Shown here: positions 23,295-24,058 of the stretch, piece by piece
Position numbering within the stretch: the first letter of the stretch is position 1
Layout of the letters: each line of letters starts with the position of its first letter
Assembly: GCA_002782345.1 (NCBI GenBank)
Contig: PFHO01000035.1
Span: 1-24,058, forward strand
Direction of reading: 5' to 3'
Length of the DNA: 24,058 bases
Source of the DNA: Candidatus Moranbacteria bacterium CG_4_8_14_3_um_filter_34_16
GTDB taxonomy: Bacteria > Patescibacteriota > Minisyncoccia > Moranbacterales > UBA2206
Notes under the pieces: generated by a model
The model's input: only the letters and a program-made list of their open reading frames with translations
What the model was told of the DNA's origin: nothing
Databases searched by the model: none
Made by a program: the position numbers and the translations under genes

Positions 23295-23626
23295 TGGACA
23301 TCAAACAAGCTCAAGAAAAAATAAAAGATTTATTTGGAGAAATGGAGCATCCAAGATTGGCTTCGTTTATTGCCCTGACGGAAGAAGTCGGCGAGGTGGC
23401 TAACGAAGTTATGAAATGTGAAATATACGAGGAAAAAAATAATACTGATGATCTAAAAATCGAGATAGCAGATGTTTTTGTGTGTATTTTAGAATTAGCG
23501 AATGTTTATAATTTTGACCTTAGCTCTGAATTTGAAAAGAAAGTTAGCCACCTTGAACCAAGAGCAAAAGAATGGAAATTGAAGTTAAAAGATCTATTAG
23601 AAAAAAAGCGCAATAAACTAGATTAA
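23294..23626 (+). CDS. MazG-like nucleoside triphosphate pyrophosphohydrolase (cassette gene)
   Basis: MazG-like enzymes split NTPs or dNTPs to the monophosphate and pyrophosphate and are thought to remove non-canonical nucleotides. The 110-residue all-helical protein shows the family signature EExxE-(12-28)-ExxD exactly: Glu30, Glu31, Glu34, then Glu57 and Asp60 (22 residues between), the magnesium ligands. This is the single-domain form; dimer or tetramer assembly is expected from the family. The gene is bounded by an integron-type core site and an attC-like site, and by a 25-bp inverted repeat reaching into its start and stop codons. Single-domain MazG proteins are known integron cassette products. 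No Shine-Dalgarno motif or promoter is seen close to ATG 23294, so it may depend on read-through from rtcB. Confidence 0.9.
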   Translation: MDIKQAQEKIKDLFGEMEHPRLASFIALTEEVGEVANEVMKCEIYEEKNNTDDLKIEIADVFVCILELANVYNFDLSSEFEKKVSHLEPRAKEWKLKLKDLLEKKRNKLD

Positions 23627-23648
23627 ATTTTTGCTTTTGAATTTAAAA
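23624..23648. repeat. Right arm of the perfect 25-bp inverted repeat
   Basis: This arm begins on the T of the TAA stop codon (23624-23626) of the MazG-like gene and mirrors 23270-23294 exactly. After it come 30 nt that have no counterpart on the left, then the inverse ACGCCTAAC of the left boundary GTTAGGCGT. The two ends of the element therefore mirror each other over 34 nt in two blocks. Confidence 0.9.
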
Positions 23649-23680
23649 ACTTCTCCGCTATCGCTTCGACCATTCGGGAC

Positions 23681-23767
23681 GCCTAACACTCGATATCCGC
23701 AAGTGCTAAAGTCACATTTCACTTCACTTCGTTTCATTGAAACGTCGGATATCGAGAAACGTTAGAA
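23681..23767 (+). other. attC-like integron recombination site
   Basis: The order is R'' GCCTAAC (23681-23687, fits RYYYAAC), a left arm CTCGATATCCG (23689-23699), a 46-nt variable part, a right arm CGGATATCGAG (23746-23756) that is the exact reverse complement, then AAAC and R' GTTAGAA (23761-23767; last base departs from GTTRRRY). The outer CTAAC and GTTAG also pair. The 87-nt length, the short unpaired spacer between R and L boxes (1 nt against 4), and inner hairpins such as GTTTC-ATT-GAAAC (23731-23743) all suit a folded attC. I see no obvious extrahelical base in the arms, which is atypical. It lies just after the MazG-like gene, where a cassette's attC belongs. Confidence 0.7.
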
Positions 23768-23793
23768 GAAATATTATTCAAAATTTTTAAGGA

Positions 23794-23821
23794 TTGACAT
23801 TCGTAATTTTCTATATATATC
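23794..23821 (+). promoter_or_regulatory. Possible promoter just beyond the attC-like site
   Basis: A perfect TTGACA (23794-23799), 16-bp spacer and TATATC (23816-23821, 4 of 6). It would fire rightward, yet no plausible plus-strand gene follows within the window; the frame opening at ATG 23921 looks like the shadow of a minus-strand one. It may serve something beyond the edge or be chance. Confidence 0.3.
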
Positions 23822-23895
23822 GTCACTCATGATATCTAGATTACATTAAAAAAATTTGTTGGGAATATTTTTTAAAACAGTCAAATTTCCTTGTT

Positions 23896-24058
23896 TCATA
23901 ATTTTTTATTAACATCATCAATGGATGATCTCAAATCAAAATTTTTACCTTCTCTTTTTATTTTTGCTAAATCTTGCACACTTTTAATTTCTTTTTGTTT
24001 TTCGTCTTCTAAACATTTTTCTAAATTTTATTCCATTAAAATATTTAGTATTCTTCTT
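23896..24058 (-). pseudogene. Small minus-strand reading frame with an in-frame stop (fragment or decayed gene)
   Basis: Reading in from the right edge, the frame gives RRILNILME, a TAA stop (24030-24028), then 43 codons to TGA at 23896. That second part is rich in Glu, Lys and Asp, with helix-like segments (CLEDEKQKEIKSVQDLA, RSSIDDVNKKL), and looks like real protein rather than noise. The opposite strand in the same place gives only a Ser/Phe-rich shadow. There is no start codon in this frame after the TAA except non-standard ones, so it is likely a broken gene or one whose reading frame is disturbed upstream. The size and charge recall toxin-antitoxin antitoxins, but no family can be named. 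Confidence 0.35.

Noticed and set aside
23200..23403. Arg-rich plus-strand frame overlapping the hairpin and the start of the MazG-like gene
   Set aside because: It runs through a palindrome and the cassette core site, overlaps the MazG start in another frame and resembles no protein.
23921..24058. Plus-strand open frame from ATG 23921 (MDDLKSKF...) to the window edge
   Set aside because: Composition is Ser/Phe/Leu-rich, as expected for the antisense of a Lys/Glu-rich frame; the minus strand looks like the true coding strand.

Overview
The window is AT-rich, uses the standard bacterial code (TGA is a stop throughout) and has dense genes with almost no recognisable Shine-Dalgarno motifs. Compact core genes, an LCP-family wall protein, a mix of glycosyltransferases (GTs), and the absence of any outer-membrane or central-metabolism genes suggest a Patescibacteria/CPR genome of the Parcubacteria sort. 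That placement is an inference from style and gene content; no marker in the window settles it.

Left part (1-7759, all minus strand): the 5' end of secD, then pyrG (CTP synthase). Next is an apparently complete transcription unit running from a promoter at 6554-6581 to a terminator at 2401-2427: LCP protein, GT2 glycosyltransferase, S41 (CtpA) protease and ribosomal protein bL9. A second short unit encodes a four-cysteine small protein and ribosomal protein bL25, with its own promoter and terminator.

Middle part (7899-21577): a surface-glycan region in two opposed blocks. The minus block holds two GT4 enzymes and an O-antigen ligase/polymerase-like membrane protein. The plus block holds a DPM1/GtrB-like GT2, two GT4 enzymes, a GT-C-like membrane protein and a small exported partner. 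Polyprenyl-phosphate sugar made by the GT2 could be the donor for the GT-C protein. Between the blocks lies a sensor kinase and receiver pair, and each of the two genes is broken by one missing base. The region also carries two families of short palindrome-ended repeats: a 127/135-bp MITE-like pair in inverted orientation and a 94-bp pair with one compensatory base change.

Right part (21601-24058): a divergent RtcB RNA ligase homologue lacking one usual metal ligand. It is followed by what looks like a single integron gene cassette: a GTTAGGC core site, a MazG-like pyrophosphohydrolase gene, and an attC-like site with GCCTAAC, two perfect 11-nt arms and GTTAG. No integrase is in the window. 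The cassette gene is also closely bracketed by a perfect 25-bp inverted repeat that includes part of its start codon and its whole stop codon. The extreme right end holds the remains, or the start, of another small minus-strand gene.

No rRNA, tRNA or CRISPR array was seen. The most unusual items are the cassette-like element, the two repeat families and the doubly frameshifted two-component system.
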